In this document: positions 18,854-29,367 of the stretch, piece after piece
How the letters are laid out: each line of letters opens with the position of its first letter
Numbering within the stretch: the stretch's first letter is position 1
Assembly (NCBI GenBank): GCA_032718475.1
Contig: JAUCBJ010008072.1
Span: 1-43,321, forward strand
Source: Nemertoderma westbladi
Taxonomy: Eukaryota; Xenacoelomorpha; Nemertodermatida; Nemertodermatidae
DNA length: 43,321 bases
Direction: 5' to 3'
Position numbers and translations under genes: made by a program
The notes under the pieces: model-generated
Database searches by the model: none
What the model was told of the DNA's origin: nothing
Seen by the model: the letters and a program-made list of their open reading frames with translations, nothing else

Positions 18854-21800
18854 TTGTCATTATGTTTTAATTATAATATTTTTAATAAATCTAACGCCAG
18901 AGCACAAAGCGAAGCAGCGACAGAAGTATATAGAGATAAACCAAACTTAAAACATTTATTATGTAATTTCAACGCCAGTGCCACCCATATAGCACCTTTG
19001 TATGTACCATATAATTATAATTACCGTGCCTTACTTACGAATTGCCATGAACTTATTTACGCCATATTATTAATTCCGTTGTTCGCCAATATTCATTTAT
19101 TACTATTAAAGTGCAATTTACTATATAGCAGGTTAGAGCGTCCCATACTGAGTTGCCAGCAAGGGGCTTGTTATATGTTTATGGCGGGTTTATTTAGAAT
19201 TGAAACTCGGCGCATATGTATATATCTTGTATATTTGATATTAATGTTTAACAAATATATTTTCTTATTACATTTACATTGTGTAAATGAGGTTTATGTA
19301 AACTTTGCTGTAAATATCCTAGCCAGTATCTATGGCAACTATATTCGCCCATTTTTGTCGCGAAAGAAAATAATATTATTAAAATCTAAGCCAAATCTTC
19401 TTCGAAAAACTAAATATAAACCTATTAGACTTTCATTGTTAATTCTTTTACAGATCTTAATACCGCAAGTATTCATCCTAAATCAAATTCACTTTTTCCA
19501 TACTATAATCACTGCCACTGCTGTATTAATAGATTTCCTACTCGCAATATGGCTTGTTACAAAACAATACGGTAAATTAGAATGTAGAAAACCCACAGGT
19601 TTAGTAGGTTTAGTATGTTTAGTATTAACTATACAATTAGCGTCACAATTGTCGGTACATAACCGTTTTACTGATACAGCACACGCCTACAATATAAAAG
19701 TACTTAGTCCCAATAGAAGTTACTCAGGTTCTTTACTTAGTCCACGCCAAACAGTCCCAAGAGTGCACCAAGTAACTCATATGCTCACACAATTTTTTAT
19801 AAGTTTAGGTATCAATATAATAGTTTACATATCAGGCAACTTTTTAGCAAACATATTCGCCCAATGCAATGATATAGAAACTAACCCGGGACCTAAAGGT
19901 ACACAGCCAACTAAGACGAACAATCGACCTAATACACAATGTATAACAGTAACCGACTACATGACACAAAATCCTAACGGGGTAAATTTCATTTTAATCA
20001 ACACCCGCAGTTTAGTGAAAAATTATGAAGAATTAAAACAATTAATTATGTCTCTTAACCAGTACGCAATAATTGGAGTAACAGAAACATGGTTAAAGCG
20101 GAAACATAGTAAACAATCTATTTCAATACCTGGATATGTACATTACCGTAACGATAGGAGGAAAAGAAAGGGAGGGGGGGTTCTCATTTATATTCCAGAA
20201 AACTTGCCGCATAAAGTAAAGCAGGACATCCAAAATAAAAACTGCAAATCTGCATATGAGTCACTTTGGATAGAAATCGATACCAGTATTCTATTCGGCG
20301 TAGTATATCGACCCCCCAAAAATGTATCTTTTCTTGAAGATTTTCTTGAAGAAACGGAAAATGCACTGAACTACAATTATAGTAATACAATCATAGCAGG
20401 TGACTTTAATTGTGATATGTTAGATAAAAATAATGTGAAAGTGAAGGAACTTGAAAACTATATGATTACTTATAATCTAGACCTACTTAACGAACTTACC
20501 CCAACACGATATGGCAATGGGAAAAACAAAAACTCATTACTTGACTTATACCTCACTACCTCCCATAATAAATCCATTTATAATTCAATAACAACACCGA
20601 GTGGCTTCTCTGACCACGATTATGTATTATTACATTGTGACACGAAGCTAAGCGCGACACCCACGTCCAAAAAAAGTAGCATAAGAATAACATACAGAGA
20701 TTATAAACAGTTCTCAGAAAAAATGTTCTTGCAGGATATATCGCAGATAAATTGGGCCCCACTATACAATAACGCGGACATTGACAAATCATATAATTAC
20801 TTCGAACATGAAATTGAAAACGTACTAAACAGACATGCTCCTATAACAACAAAAACAATAACAGAAAACAGAACTAAGAACACTACAAACAAAAATGCAT
20901 GGGAAACACAGGAACTAAAACAACTAAATAAACAAAAAATGGACTCACTATATATCTGGAGAACAACTAAAACTGATGATGATTATGCAAACTTTAAGAC
21001 GAATAGAAATAAATACAATAACTTAAATCGCACATTAAAAAATAATTATATGAAATCAAAATTTGCTGGGGCAAAAAATGCAAAATCACGCTGGAAAATA
21101 ATTAACTCAATTTTAAATAAAAAAAGTACGAGCGATATGATTAATACAATAAAAACTAAAAATGGAAAAATTGAACACGGTTGCAAAATAATAGCTAATA
21201 TACTCAACTCTACATTTTTAACACTGGGACTACAGACTAGAAATATCACAAAACAAACACTACCTGTTAACACACATACTCCATTGTGCAATGATACTTT
21301 TTCATTTCACAATATCACTGTTACTGATCTCTTAACCATCTTGGATAAACTAAATACGAATAAATCTGCTGGTCCCTCCACAATTCCCCCACGCATAATA
21401 AAATTAATTAAGACAAAAATAGCCTACCCATTAACATATATAATAAACCAAAGTTTAACCACATCGAAGTTCCCCTCAAACTTAAAAATGACTAATATTA
21501 CCCCTGTTTTCAAAAAGGGAGATAGAGAGAATGCTACCAACTATCGCCCAATATCTGTAACATCCACATTTGCTAAAATTTTTGAAACCGTAATGCTAAA
21601 CCAAATTGTATCATATATAACTAAAAATAAAATAATCAAAAATAAACAATTCGGTTTTCGCAAAGGATATGCAACTTCTGATGCATTAATTTACACTACA
21701 GAATCATGGAAAGCAACACTGGATAGCAATAAATATGTGGCCATTGCAGCACTGGATGTAGCAAAAGCGTTCAACTCTTTAAATCATAATATCCTATTAA

Positions 21801-22900
21801 ACAAACTTACCCGACTCGGATTTCACACTACTGCCACCAACCTAATAGCAAACTACTTACATGATAGGGTGCAAAGAGTCAAAATTAATAATACTCATTC
21901 TGACTGGGCTAAAATTAATCACGGCATTCCACAGGGTACCCAAGTAGGACCTATCCTATTTCTTTTATACGTAAATAACATATCCGCCTTCTCTGATTTA
22001 GATCTAATCCAATATGCTGATGACACTCTAATATTTGCATCACATTCAAATCCTTTAACAGCAACACACAATCTATCTGAACATGTAGACAAACTGGAAC
22101 GTAACCTACTAGATATAAACCTAGATCTCAACACGGATAAGACAGAATTTATCTTACTTTCTCCAAAAACCAGAACACCGAGCATAGAAAAAATACAACT
22201 AAAAACACAGTCATACACAATTGAACAATCCACTTCAATTAAGTACTTAGGCGTTATTATTGATAATAGACTTAACTGGCACGCCCAAATTGACCAAATT
22301 ACTCACAAAATGGCCCTTGCAATATCATGCCTACGCAATGTTAAAGGACAACTACCATTGAAGACAAAATTAAATATATATAAATCTACAGTATTACCTT
22401 ACCAAAATTATTGCTCAGATTTGCTAGTACCATTACACAAACAATATGGATATAAACAAAAACTATATGAAATAGAGAAACAACAAAACTTTGGTTTACG
22501 CGTAGTCTTCAGTAAAAAGAATAGGGATTCCACCGGCACAGAACTTCGCACCATTGCTAAAATACCAAATTTACATTCACTGCGAGAATTTAACGCTTTA
22601 AAATTCTTTCACAAATATACGCATAACTTATCCACCCCTTTCAAACACATAGATCTACCATACTTACCAATTACTTTGTTAACTTCTGGTTCCCACAAAC
22701 TTCTAAACCCACGCACGTACAATATTAAAATTCCAAAAACGTATTCAAATCATGGAACTTACAGTTTAACAGTGGCACTTATTAAAATATGGAATAGTAT
22801 CCCCACTGAAATTAAAAAACAAGATACATATAAATTATTTTTACGCGACGTAAAAGCAAAATATTTGAAACACTACACTCGATACGAAGAAATAACTTAA
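18854..22900 (+). CDS. LINE polyprotein: hydrophobic N-terminus, 2A-like motif, APE endonuclease, reverse transcriptase
   Basis: 1,348 codons without interruption. Residues about 66-92, 119-140, 193-212, 216-235, 249-266 and 309-335 are hydrophobic, suggesting up to six membrane segments. DIETNPGP at residues 340-347 matches the 2A ribosome-skipping consensus (cleavage-like skip before the last P). The endonuclease follows: NTRSL, ETWLK, VYRPPK, AGDFNCD (D517) and SDHD (D587, H588). The RT has ALDVAKAF (D968), GIPQGT (from G1024) and YADD (1054-1057). All catalytic residues are present, so the copy may be active. The codon at 18854 is TTG; the first in-frame ATG is codon 108 (19175), inside the hydrophobic region. 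Translation may start at a non-ATG or in an undetected upstream exon. Comparable 2A motifs are known in LINEs of sea urchin, amphioxus and molluscs. Confidence 0.93.
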   Translation: MSLCFNYNIFNKSNARAQSEAATEVYRDKPNLKHLLCNFNASATHIAPLYVPYNYNYRALLTNCHELIYAILLIPLFANIHLLLLKCNLLYSRLERPILSCQQGACYMFMAGLFRIETRRICIYLVYLILMFNKYIFLLHLHCVNEVYVNFAVNILASIYGNYIRPFLSRKKIILLKSKPNLLRKTKYKPIRLSLLILLQILIPQVFILNQIHFFHTIITATAVLIDFLLAIWLVTKQYGKLECRKPTGLVGLVCLVLTIQLASQLSVHNRFTDTAHAYNIKVLSPNRSYSGSLLSPRQTVPRVHQVTHMLTQFFISLGINIIVYISGNFLANIFAQCNDIETNPGPKGTQPTKTNNRPNTQCITVTDYMTQNPNGVNFILINTRSLVKNYEELKQLIMSLNQYAIIGVTETWLKRKHSKQSISIPGYVHYRNDRRKRKGGGVLIYIPENLPHKVKQDIQNKNCKSAYESLWIEIDTSILFGVVYRPPKNVSFLEDFLEETENALNYNYSNTIIAGDFNCDMLDKNNVKVKELENYMITYNLDLLNELTPTRYGNGKNKNSLLDLYLTTSHNKSIYNSITTPSGFSDHDYVLLHCDTKLSATPTSKKSSIRITYRDYKQFSEKMFLQDISQINWAPLYNNADIDKSYNYFEHEIENVLNRHAPITTKTITENRTKNTTNKNAWETQELKQLNKQKMDSLYIWRTTKTDDDYANFKTNRNKYNNLNRTLKNNYMKSKFAGAKNAKSRWKIINSILNKKSTSDMINTIKTKNGKIEHGCKIIANILNSTFLTLGLQTRNITKQTLPVNTHTPLCNDTFSFHNITVTDLLTILDKLNTNKSAGPSTIPPRIIKLIKTKIAYPLTYIINQSLTTSKFPSNLKMTNITPVFKKGDRENATNYRPISVTSTFAKIFETVMLNQIVSYITKNKIIKNKQFGFRKGYATSDALIYTTESWKATLDSNKYVAIAALDVAKAFNSLNHNILLNKLTRLGFHTTATNLIANYLHDRVQRVKINNTHSDWAKINHGIPQGTQVGPILFLLYVNNISAFSDLDLIQYADDTLIFASHSNPLTATHNLSEHVDKLERNLLDINLDLNTDKTEFILLSPKTRTPSIEKIQLKTQSYTIEQSTSIKYLGVIIDNRLNWHAQIDQITHKMALAISCLRNVKGQLPLKTKLNIYKSTVLPYQNYCSDLLVPLHKQYGYKQKLYEIEKQQNFGLRVVFSKKNRDSTGTELRTIAKIPNLHSLREFNALKFFHKYTHNLSTPFKHIDLPYLPITLLTSGSHKLLNPRTYNIKIPKTYSNHGTYSLTVALIKIWNSIPTEIKKQDTYKLFLRDVKAKYLKHYTRYEEIT
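19871..19894 (+). other. 2A-like ribosome-skipping motif in the LINE
   Basis: Codons 340-347 read DIETNPGP, fitting the D(V/I)ExNPGP consensus. The preceding residues form a hydrophobic helix ending NIFAQCN, as is usual for functional 2A peptides. Skipping would release the hydrophobic N-terminal product (346 residues if the TTG were used) from the endonuclease-RT protein, which would start with proline. Confidence 0.85.
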
Positions 22901-23192
22901 TCCCAGGAACAGGATATATACTGCACTGTGCTGCATTCACCTTTTTATTAGTTTATTGTTATTGTTATTTGTTTAGATACCAGTAAAGTTGTTAGTAGTA
23001 GGCCCCGCCCCTACTTGATGTCTATGTTTTACGTATATAGTTAGACCCCTGCTGGACAACTGACGCTTATTTCCTTTTTAAATTATCAGCTTGTGCGACG
23101 TTTGTTTGCTAGCTGCCTCCAATTGGTTTACCAGGCGGAGTTTTAAGGAAATAAAAGATGTTTATTATTATTATATTATTATTATTATTACT

Positions 23193-23465
23193 AGACCCGG
23201 AATCACTGTTAGAAACTGAAACAATACTAGAACCTGATACATCATCAGAACCAGATTCACTACTAGATTTAGGCTCGGAATCTGAATCACTCGTTGAAGG
23301 GTACATGTCAGCATCACAACCTTTACCACTTGCAGTTCGATAATCGTCAATACCAGTGTTTTGATAACCATGATCATGAGTACTTTCTACGTCTTTCTCA
23401 ATTTGTTCAGTATCCCCGTGGTTTTTTTGTTATAGTTCTGAAACAAACGCAGTTGGGAATCTGAA
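23193..23465 (-). CDS. Possible exon of an acidic serine-rich protein
   Basis: The minus-strand frame reads HGDTEQIEKDVESTHDHGY, then DDYRTASGKGCDADMYPS and a Ser/Asp/Glu-rich stretch (SDSDSEPKSSSESGSDDVSG). It runs directly into the (TTA)n tail of the LINE, so if real it was truncated by that insertion. A stop lies just upstream, beside a seven-A run near an acceptor-like tttcag. One extra A would open the frame to the acceptor. No family recognised. Confidence 0.3.
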
Positions 23466-24197
23466 ATTTTATGACTTTTCCTAAAAATCTATTGTCTATA
23501 AGTGAAACCGTTTTCAAAAATATTGGGTAGTTTTCGAGTTATGGCACCATTTTTTAACCCTACTTTTGGCACTTTTTTTGAGACATTTTTTGAAAATTAC
23601 ATTTCATTAAATATGATTTGTAACATCTCTATTTTTGATTTACACCAGTTTTTTGGTGTTAACAATTGGATGGAATTCATATAAATTAATTTAGAAATTT
23701 CAAACTTGTTTTTTTAGGCTGGTGCCAGCACCAAATTTTGAAATATGTCAATTTTGTAAATTGATTGTTTGAAACTTGTTTTTTACTCATTAGGGTTTTT
23801 TGGGGTTCTGGTTTCGATGGAATATATACGAGTTGCACCAAGCGTATCAAACTTGTATTTTTCAGTGCTGTGTGCAAATTTTGGTGCTAGCACAAAATTT
23901 TGAAAATCCATTCAATAGATAAAATAGCTTGTGACAATTTATTTCTTGCGTTTTAGAGGTTTATGGCTGTTCTGAATTCAATGGAATATATAATTAGTAT
24001 TAATTAGGTAATATTTAATTAATTATATTTTTTTGGATTTGAAAATGTTCTTCGATAATCTTTTCACCTACAATTCACTTTTGTGTAATTTCTTATGAGT
24101 TGTACAATAAGTAGTTTTTAGACGATTTTAAGTCTTTTGTTATAGATAATTATTATACAGTAGATAGTTAATGTGATAGTTAATATATATATAGTTA
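23466..24197. other. AT-rich DNA with a degenerate ~150-bp repeat
   Basis: The phrases gatggaattcatat, gatggaatatatac and aatggaatatataa recur at about 23668, 23814 and 23978. Caaacttgttttt and tggtgccagcaccaaatttt/tggtgctagcacaaaatttt lie between them. This is an old three-unit tandem repeat. No gene is supported. Confidence 0.55.
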
Positions 24198-24321
24198 ATG
24201 GCGCAAAGTGACCGCAAACACAAACTATGTGTTTAGATGATTTAAAAAATTAATTTAATTAAATTTCAAACTCCCAAAACAATAAACAATACCTTTTTCA
24301 CTTATGGTCAATTTGCGCCAC
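24198..24321. repeat. Short inverted repeat with GGCGCAAAGTGACC arms
   Basis: The sequence tggcgcaaagtgacc at about 24198 faces ggtcaatttgcgcca at about 24307, 14 of 15 positions complementary, enclosing about 95 bp of AT-rich DNA. It could be a tiny MITE or a chance hairpin. Confidence 0.4.
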
Positions 24322-24753
24322 TATTTGGATGTCTCAGCCGTTTGAATATCGAAACTTGTGCAAACAAAATATGTTAAATTGTAAATAACAATACTGTAAA
24401 TAACAACAGGTTTTAATAAATTCTCACTGACAAGCGATTAAAATTTGTGCTTTTTTAAGAAATAATTTATGACTGTTCGGTACCTCGAGGAAGGATAACT
24501 TATCACTATTTCGCGTTATTACTAGCACACTTCGTTATTAACATTTTGTCATTGGTGGGGGAATGAATAGTTTATAGAAAAGCCTAAATACATCTTACAA
24601 CCCCTACGAATTCCATCCCCCACCAGTAATTCATATGGAGACATAAATGTAGAAGTTTTGCCTCTTACCCTAATGTAACAATTATCTATAGGCCTATTAA
24701 ATATTATGTTAAATTATTAAATTGTTAAATTGTTAAACTATTAAATATTAAAT

Positions 24754-24955
24754 TATGAAGCCTTAGATTGTTAGTCATAGTAACTTATGAAGCCTTAGAT
24801 TGTTAGTTATAGTAACTTATGAAGCCTTAGATTGCACTGTATTTCATATAGTTATAGTAACTTATGAAGCCTTAGATTGCACTGTATTTCATATAGTTAT
24901 AGTAACTTATGAATCCTTAGATTGCACTGTATTTCATATATTATGATTTGTGCTA
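24754..24955. repeat. Tandem repeat TTATGAAGCCTTAGATTG, five units
   Basis: Units start at 24754, 24785, 24817, 24862 and 24907. The first steps are 31-32 bp. The later 45-bp steps carry an added actgtatttcatata segment, so an inserted block was itself amplified. Confidence 0.9.
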
Positions 24956-25116
24956 CTTTTCATGCCAGATTGGCATGTATTAAAATTTGAATTTAATTTT
25001 TGGAGCTACATACGAATTCAACTAAATTCCTCAACCAAACTAAACCTAATTAAATCCGGTTGATTTTTTAATGATTTATTGATATTTAATATGTGCTACT
25101 TGCATTTCTTATGTCA

Positions 25117-25329
25117 CTATGACATTTGTCTAAAATTGACACAATGAATGCGATACGATATTTTTGTGCCAAATTCATGATCAGCATCTCCAGAAATCTC
25201 TAATTTTATAAAATTTTGTTTATTTCGTAATGATTGTTGTTTGACAAACTTCTCGCAAACGGTTCCAACAGGGTTAATTCTCTCCCCATAATAGTAAAAT
25301 TCTACTGGCACTCCTCGCGTATAACCACT
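25117..25329 (-). CDS. Unrecognised short ORF, possible exon
   Basis: Minus strand: SGYTRGVPVEFYYYGERINP, then VGTVCEKFVKQQSLRNK and NFIKLEISGDADHEFGTK to a stop, about 70 residues. Amino-acid composition is protein-like and the frame lies 80 bp 3' of the next ORF on the same strand, so both may belong to one decayed gene or element. No domain recognised. Confidence 0.3.
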   Translation of the reverse strand, partial: SGYTRGVPVEFYYYGERINPVGTVCEKFVKQQSLRNKQNFIKLEISGDADHEFGTKISYRIHCVNFRQMS

Positions 25330-25410
25330 TTACGAAACCGAAAGAGTCTCACTGACGGGATATATGACGGGAGATTTTGACATGCCACTTGTACAGTCAC
25401 ATGAAGTTGT

Positions 25411-25760
25411 TTACATTGCTTGAATTTCTGCATTCTGCGATTTAATGGCTTCACACCTGATTAAATTATCCAATTTCCGAAGAACATAACCAACTTTGAG
25501 TTGAGTTGCATTATTCAAGGTTTTTGTAGCATGCACAACATTGTCAAAATGTTTTGGATTTATTAAATCATTCGCCGAAATATTTTCTCCATGTCTGTTG
25601 CGCATTATAATAAGTATCCTAGCAAGTTGTCGAAGAGATTGCCAAATGTCTTCATCTGAATCTTTAGCATCATTCATTGATTCCAGAAGCCACGCACCGA
25701 AATGTAATATATTTGAATCGCCTTTAACACACCTGGTTACATCGTCATCACGTCAGTATA
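25411..25760 (-). pseudogene. Fragment of a repeated invertebrate protein family (SDDVT...LILKFG type)
   Basis: The frame is open from about 25757 (RDDDVTRCVKGDSNIL, HFGAWLLESM) through LRQLARILIIMRNRHG, LINPKHFDNVVHATKTLN and LKVGYVLRKLDNLIRCEA to a stop at 25411. From memory this resembles a multicopy family in cnidarians, fish and molluscs. Its members have a DDVT, ILxFG, LRxLxRLLIxxR, VVxAxKxxxG, LKLGxxLxK order and are often linked to tyrosine-recombinase-like domains. The recall is not verified. No upstream zinc-finger part or downstream recombinase part is visible, so it is at most a fragment. Confidence 0.4.
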
Positions 25761-26775
25761 GGTCAGGTCAGGTATTCTAGGTCATTAATCAAGAAAACTT
25801 GCCACCTCCATGCAGCATAAAGGAGGTGCCACCTGTAGCTGCATAGACCCTCTTACTAGGGCAAATGTGGTCCTGTAACTAGCACCCTTCTTTCAAGGAT
25901 TACTTCTTTTCCCTAGGGAAAAAAGTGAAACTTTTTCTCCCGATTTTGGGGTATATTCGAGCGAAAAAGTGACAATTTAAGAATAAAATGCATTTATAAC
26001 TGGTAAAAAATGATGTTTTGAGAATTTGCCATTACAATGAAAAATATAATTATCATTATATTATTATCAATACCATCATAACGAAAAATACAATTATCAT
26101 TATATTGTCGAAACCAATCGCTATCACACATTATCACTATCGTAACAGTTATCTTGATTGTTTTTTATATCGAGTATCATTCTTGATACTGTAGAGACTT
26201 ATATAGATAGACCTTACGTTCTAGTACACTGCATGTGGTGATGGGAGTGAAGGAGAATTACCAGGAACTACAGTATTTGGAGTCATATATCTATATATAT
26301 TATTATGTACCGGTAGGACAGTCAGTTAGTCTGATAGTACAGTAGTATGGCAGTATGGTGTCAGTCAGTTATGTCATTCGGTCAGATATATGTTAATTAT
26401 TATATTATTACTATTAATATATTTCCCGACCTCTTACACTATCCCCCAGTCGCTGTTGTGAATAAATACCTCGCGTGTCCAGCCAGACTGAGTAATACTT
26501 TAGGACTTAAACTCTACCGATAACACCACTGACTAGTTTAGTAGTTAGTCAACGCGTTATCCATAGGTAGGTAATCCGATTCTGGAACGTAAGCGAAAGA
26601 ATGTAGAGCGCACTCGTCGGTCAGGAGTCGAAGTCGGAGAAATATATACAGTACTGTAGTTCCGGTTCCCACGGTTACTGGTGTTGGGTAAGGCAGATGG
26701 GGTGGGGGGGGGGGGGGGGGAATTGAGCAAATCCCTCCTCCACGAATAATATATAGTTTAGTCTAATTAACTATG
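25761..26775. other. Gene-poor DNA with poly-G run
   Basis: No supported gene. A short GC-richer stretch at 25795-25920 contains ggaggtgccacctgtagctgc but no RNA-gene signature. A near-homopolymeric G tract lies at about 26700-26720. Confidence 0.5.
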
Positions 26776-27534
26776 TTAATTACAGTACAGGCCACCAGAA
26801 AAAGCAGATTTCAGCCAATGTGATCACATGTGAACACATTTGTTCAAGTCATATGATTGGCAGGTTATGGCGAGTTATCTTCTAGATCACACAGCAGGAG
26901 GCTAACTTGCTGGGACCAACAAAGGCTTTGTGTGCAGTGCGCCTGTATGTCTGATATCAGGTAGATGAGAGAGCCCCCAGGGCGTAACATTGCGGACATG
27001 GGATGTATTGGTAGAGAGAGAACTACATACAAGACCACATGGAGGTTCATGGAGTGTATATAGACACTACTAACCACACACTGTTAATGTTCATGGAGTG
27101 TATGTGAGTGGATGGGTATATGGATGGAGGAGCTTAGACCATTGAATAATTAATTTAGTGTAGGGAGATGTCGCGCCATTAGTCTGACACCGAGAGGGCA
27201 CAGAGAAATACCAGAAGATACCTTAACATCACTAACTATAGGCCTGATGCCTACTAGACACTATTAACCGCACACTATAAAGGTAAACAATATCCTTATC
27301 GCATTTCCAGCTGCAGTGAGTGACAGTTAGCGGCAAACTACAGAGAGTTTCCAGATTACTAAGCGTTTCAAAAGTATTCAATTGTATCCTTTGGCGAAAA
27401 AATTTCGGTTGTTGCCAATTCAATTATGTTCAATTGTCCTGTTCAACAACATTACATTACACTGGTACACATTTGATAAAATGTGTTCACAATTGTACAA
27501 ATCTGCGTTTTCTGGTGGCCTGTACTGTATTAAT
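26776..27534. mobile_element. MITE of 749 bp with TTAAT target duplication
   Basis: The ends begin TACAGTACAGGCCACCAGAA on both strands (26781 and, inverted, 27529); 30 of 31 terminal positions agree. TTAAT flanks both sides (26776-26780 and 27530-27534). A second short match, gtgaacacattt, lies just inside both ends. No transposase frame. Superfamily uncertain because the target duplication could be read as TTAA plus one base. Confidence 0.8.
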
Positions 27535-28332
27535 TAATACAAAAAAGTTAATAGCAGCAACAGCAGAATTATAGTTTAATTTTTGGAAGCAATCAGCTGA
27601 TTTAAGCGTCGACTTTCCCCAGGAGAGGGATAAATTTTGATTGAGTCAATAGCCCCCCATCCTACCTGGTTCGGAAGGGGTAGTTGTAGGGACGGCAGAG
27701 TTTGATGTGGAGTTCCACGAGTGGTCAGTTGAGTTGCTCAGTTACTGGTAATTATATATTAACATCATGGGACTAGCGCCCTGAACGTCGCGAGTGACAC
27801 ACTCTTTACACACTGGGTCTCGACTGCCAACCAACCACCCTGACGTCAGTTACGTAATAGACAAAGCGGCGCGGCTGCAATTCAATAGTTCAAGTAATTA
27901 AATATAAACATCTGTTCGTTTATAGACAGCACATACAGTGCACTATATAAAGCAGAACATAAGTTACATTGTCACATCAGTGTACCATATAGCGTCTGTA
28001 ATACGCGACACATAAATAGGCCATACTTGTCCCGAATCGAATACTGTACAGTAACGAAACTACAGTACAGTATAATGTACATATAAATCGGTAATGTGCG
28101 TTATCGATATGTTTGTGTCAATAAAAAACACAGAAACAGTGTATGTGATATATTTCAATTAGCCTGAAAAGTAATGCACAAATACACAGTATATTTTTAT
28201 TTCACTATTTTCTATAGTATTAGTGGTTATGCAGTTATGGTAACTGACAAATGAAGAGAACAAGCAAAACAACTCAATCGTACATACAGTAGAATTCTAC
28301 ATGTATAGTAACGTACATAACGTCACTCACCT
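27535..28332. other. Intergenic DNA, no supported gene
   Basis: No domain-bearing frame, tandem repeat or inverted terminal pair was seen here. Confidence 0.55.
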
Positions 28333-28625
28333 GGCAAATCGACTAAAGTGTAAATTTTTCATATTTCAGGTTTTGAACGAATTAGGTAATTCAAATATCC
28401 CGCTTTCATCTGACAAAGTCTCAATCACCAATCATTATCTGTTTTGTATTTATTCAAGTATGGCAGACAGCTAAAGTACGGAACCACCCACACTGGTACA
28501 TGGCAAACTAACTAAAATGTTACAAAATGTAGGCAAATCGACTAAAGTGCACAATGACTCTTACTATAGGGCAACAATATTTAAGTTAATTGTCTCCATG
28601 ACAAATTGACTAATGTACCAAGTAT
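28333..28625. repeat. Cluster of GGCAAATCGACTAAAGTG direct motifs
   Basis: The motif occurs as ggcaaatcgactaaagtg (about 28334), ggcaaactaactaaaatg (about 28501), ggcaaatcgactaaagtg (about 28533) and gacaaattgactaatgta (about 28601), always on the plus strand. Spacing is irregular, so this is not a simple tandem array. It may be a set of subterminal motifs of an unrecognised element. Confidence 0.6.
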
Positions 28626-28885
28626 TATATATGCGACTGCAGCCAAGTTACTGTCTACTAATATAATATTATGTCTGGTTGTCTAGTTGATAATGTATAG
28701 ATCCTTACATCCTACTTTTGTAAAAATCTTTTATCAAGCATTTATTTAGCATTTAAGAATTTATAGTAAAATCTACTATCTAATAATCTAATACTAAAAT
28801 GATACAAAAATAGGGTGAGAGGGATTGGCTCAATATTATAAACAATAAATTAAGCAGCTAACTGAATAATTTCTGAATTTATACA

Positions 28886-29367
28886 ATGATTAATAGTTGG
28901 AAATCTGGAAATCGCCGCTATACTACCTCCCAAGCACTGGAAATTCTTGATACCATGGATGATGATGAGGATGCAATGAACCCGATGCGATTCATTGCGG
29001 ATGAGGATGGAATGTTATTGTCGACTTTACGGATTATGAAGATGGAGATGAATGTCAGAATCCAGGCAATGAGTGTGGAGCACTTATCAGCTGTGTAAAT
29101 GATGATGAAGCAATGAACATTTTGAATAGTTTCTTTGTTAGTAGTATCAGCGATGGTGAAAAGGAAAACAGTGAACAACAAGCAAACATAAATCAACATC
29201 AGGATGCTAATATGAATATTGATGAATCTAATGAATCCGACATTAGACGTGATGTCATTGTTGATCACAGTAAATATAAAAGAAAACCAATAATCTCCAG
29301 AAAGGGTGATACTGTGTTAAATAGGAAAAATAATCTCCAGGATCGAGTGGCAGGTAGAAAATATTAA
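28886..29367 (+). pseudogene. Acidic N-terminal transposase-like fragment with a frameshift
   Basis: The first frame (ATG 28886) reads YTTSQALEILDTMDDDEDA and a further acidic run to ADEDG. A one-base shift near 29020 leads into VDFTDYEDGDECQNPGNEC, LISCVNDDEAMNILNSFF, then a polar stretch ending SKYKRKPIISRKGD and a stop at 29365. A short degenerate acidic N-terminus before a basic stretch is typical of piggyBac-family transposases, but the DDD catalytic domain is absent, so the assignment is weak. It could equally be the N-terminus of an unrelated nuclear protein. The two frames overlap by design of the shift and should be read as one product. Confidence 0.35.

Larger units (their letters stand above)
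18812..23192 (+). mobile_element. CR1/L2-group LINE, apparently full coding region
   Basis: A non-LTR retrotransposon with one long frame and a 3' UTR of about 260 bp. It ends at AATAAA (about 23152) followed by a (TTA)n tail to 23192. Microsatellite tails of this kind are common in L2/CR1-type LINEs. The left end is uncertain: the frame is open from 18812, and upstream is minisatellite and unassigned sequence. Target-site duplications could not be identified. Confidence 0.85.

Noticed and set aside
20184-22233. Minus-strand ORFs within the LINE
   Set aside because: Shadows of the intact LINE frame on the plus strand.
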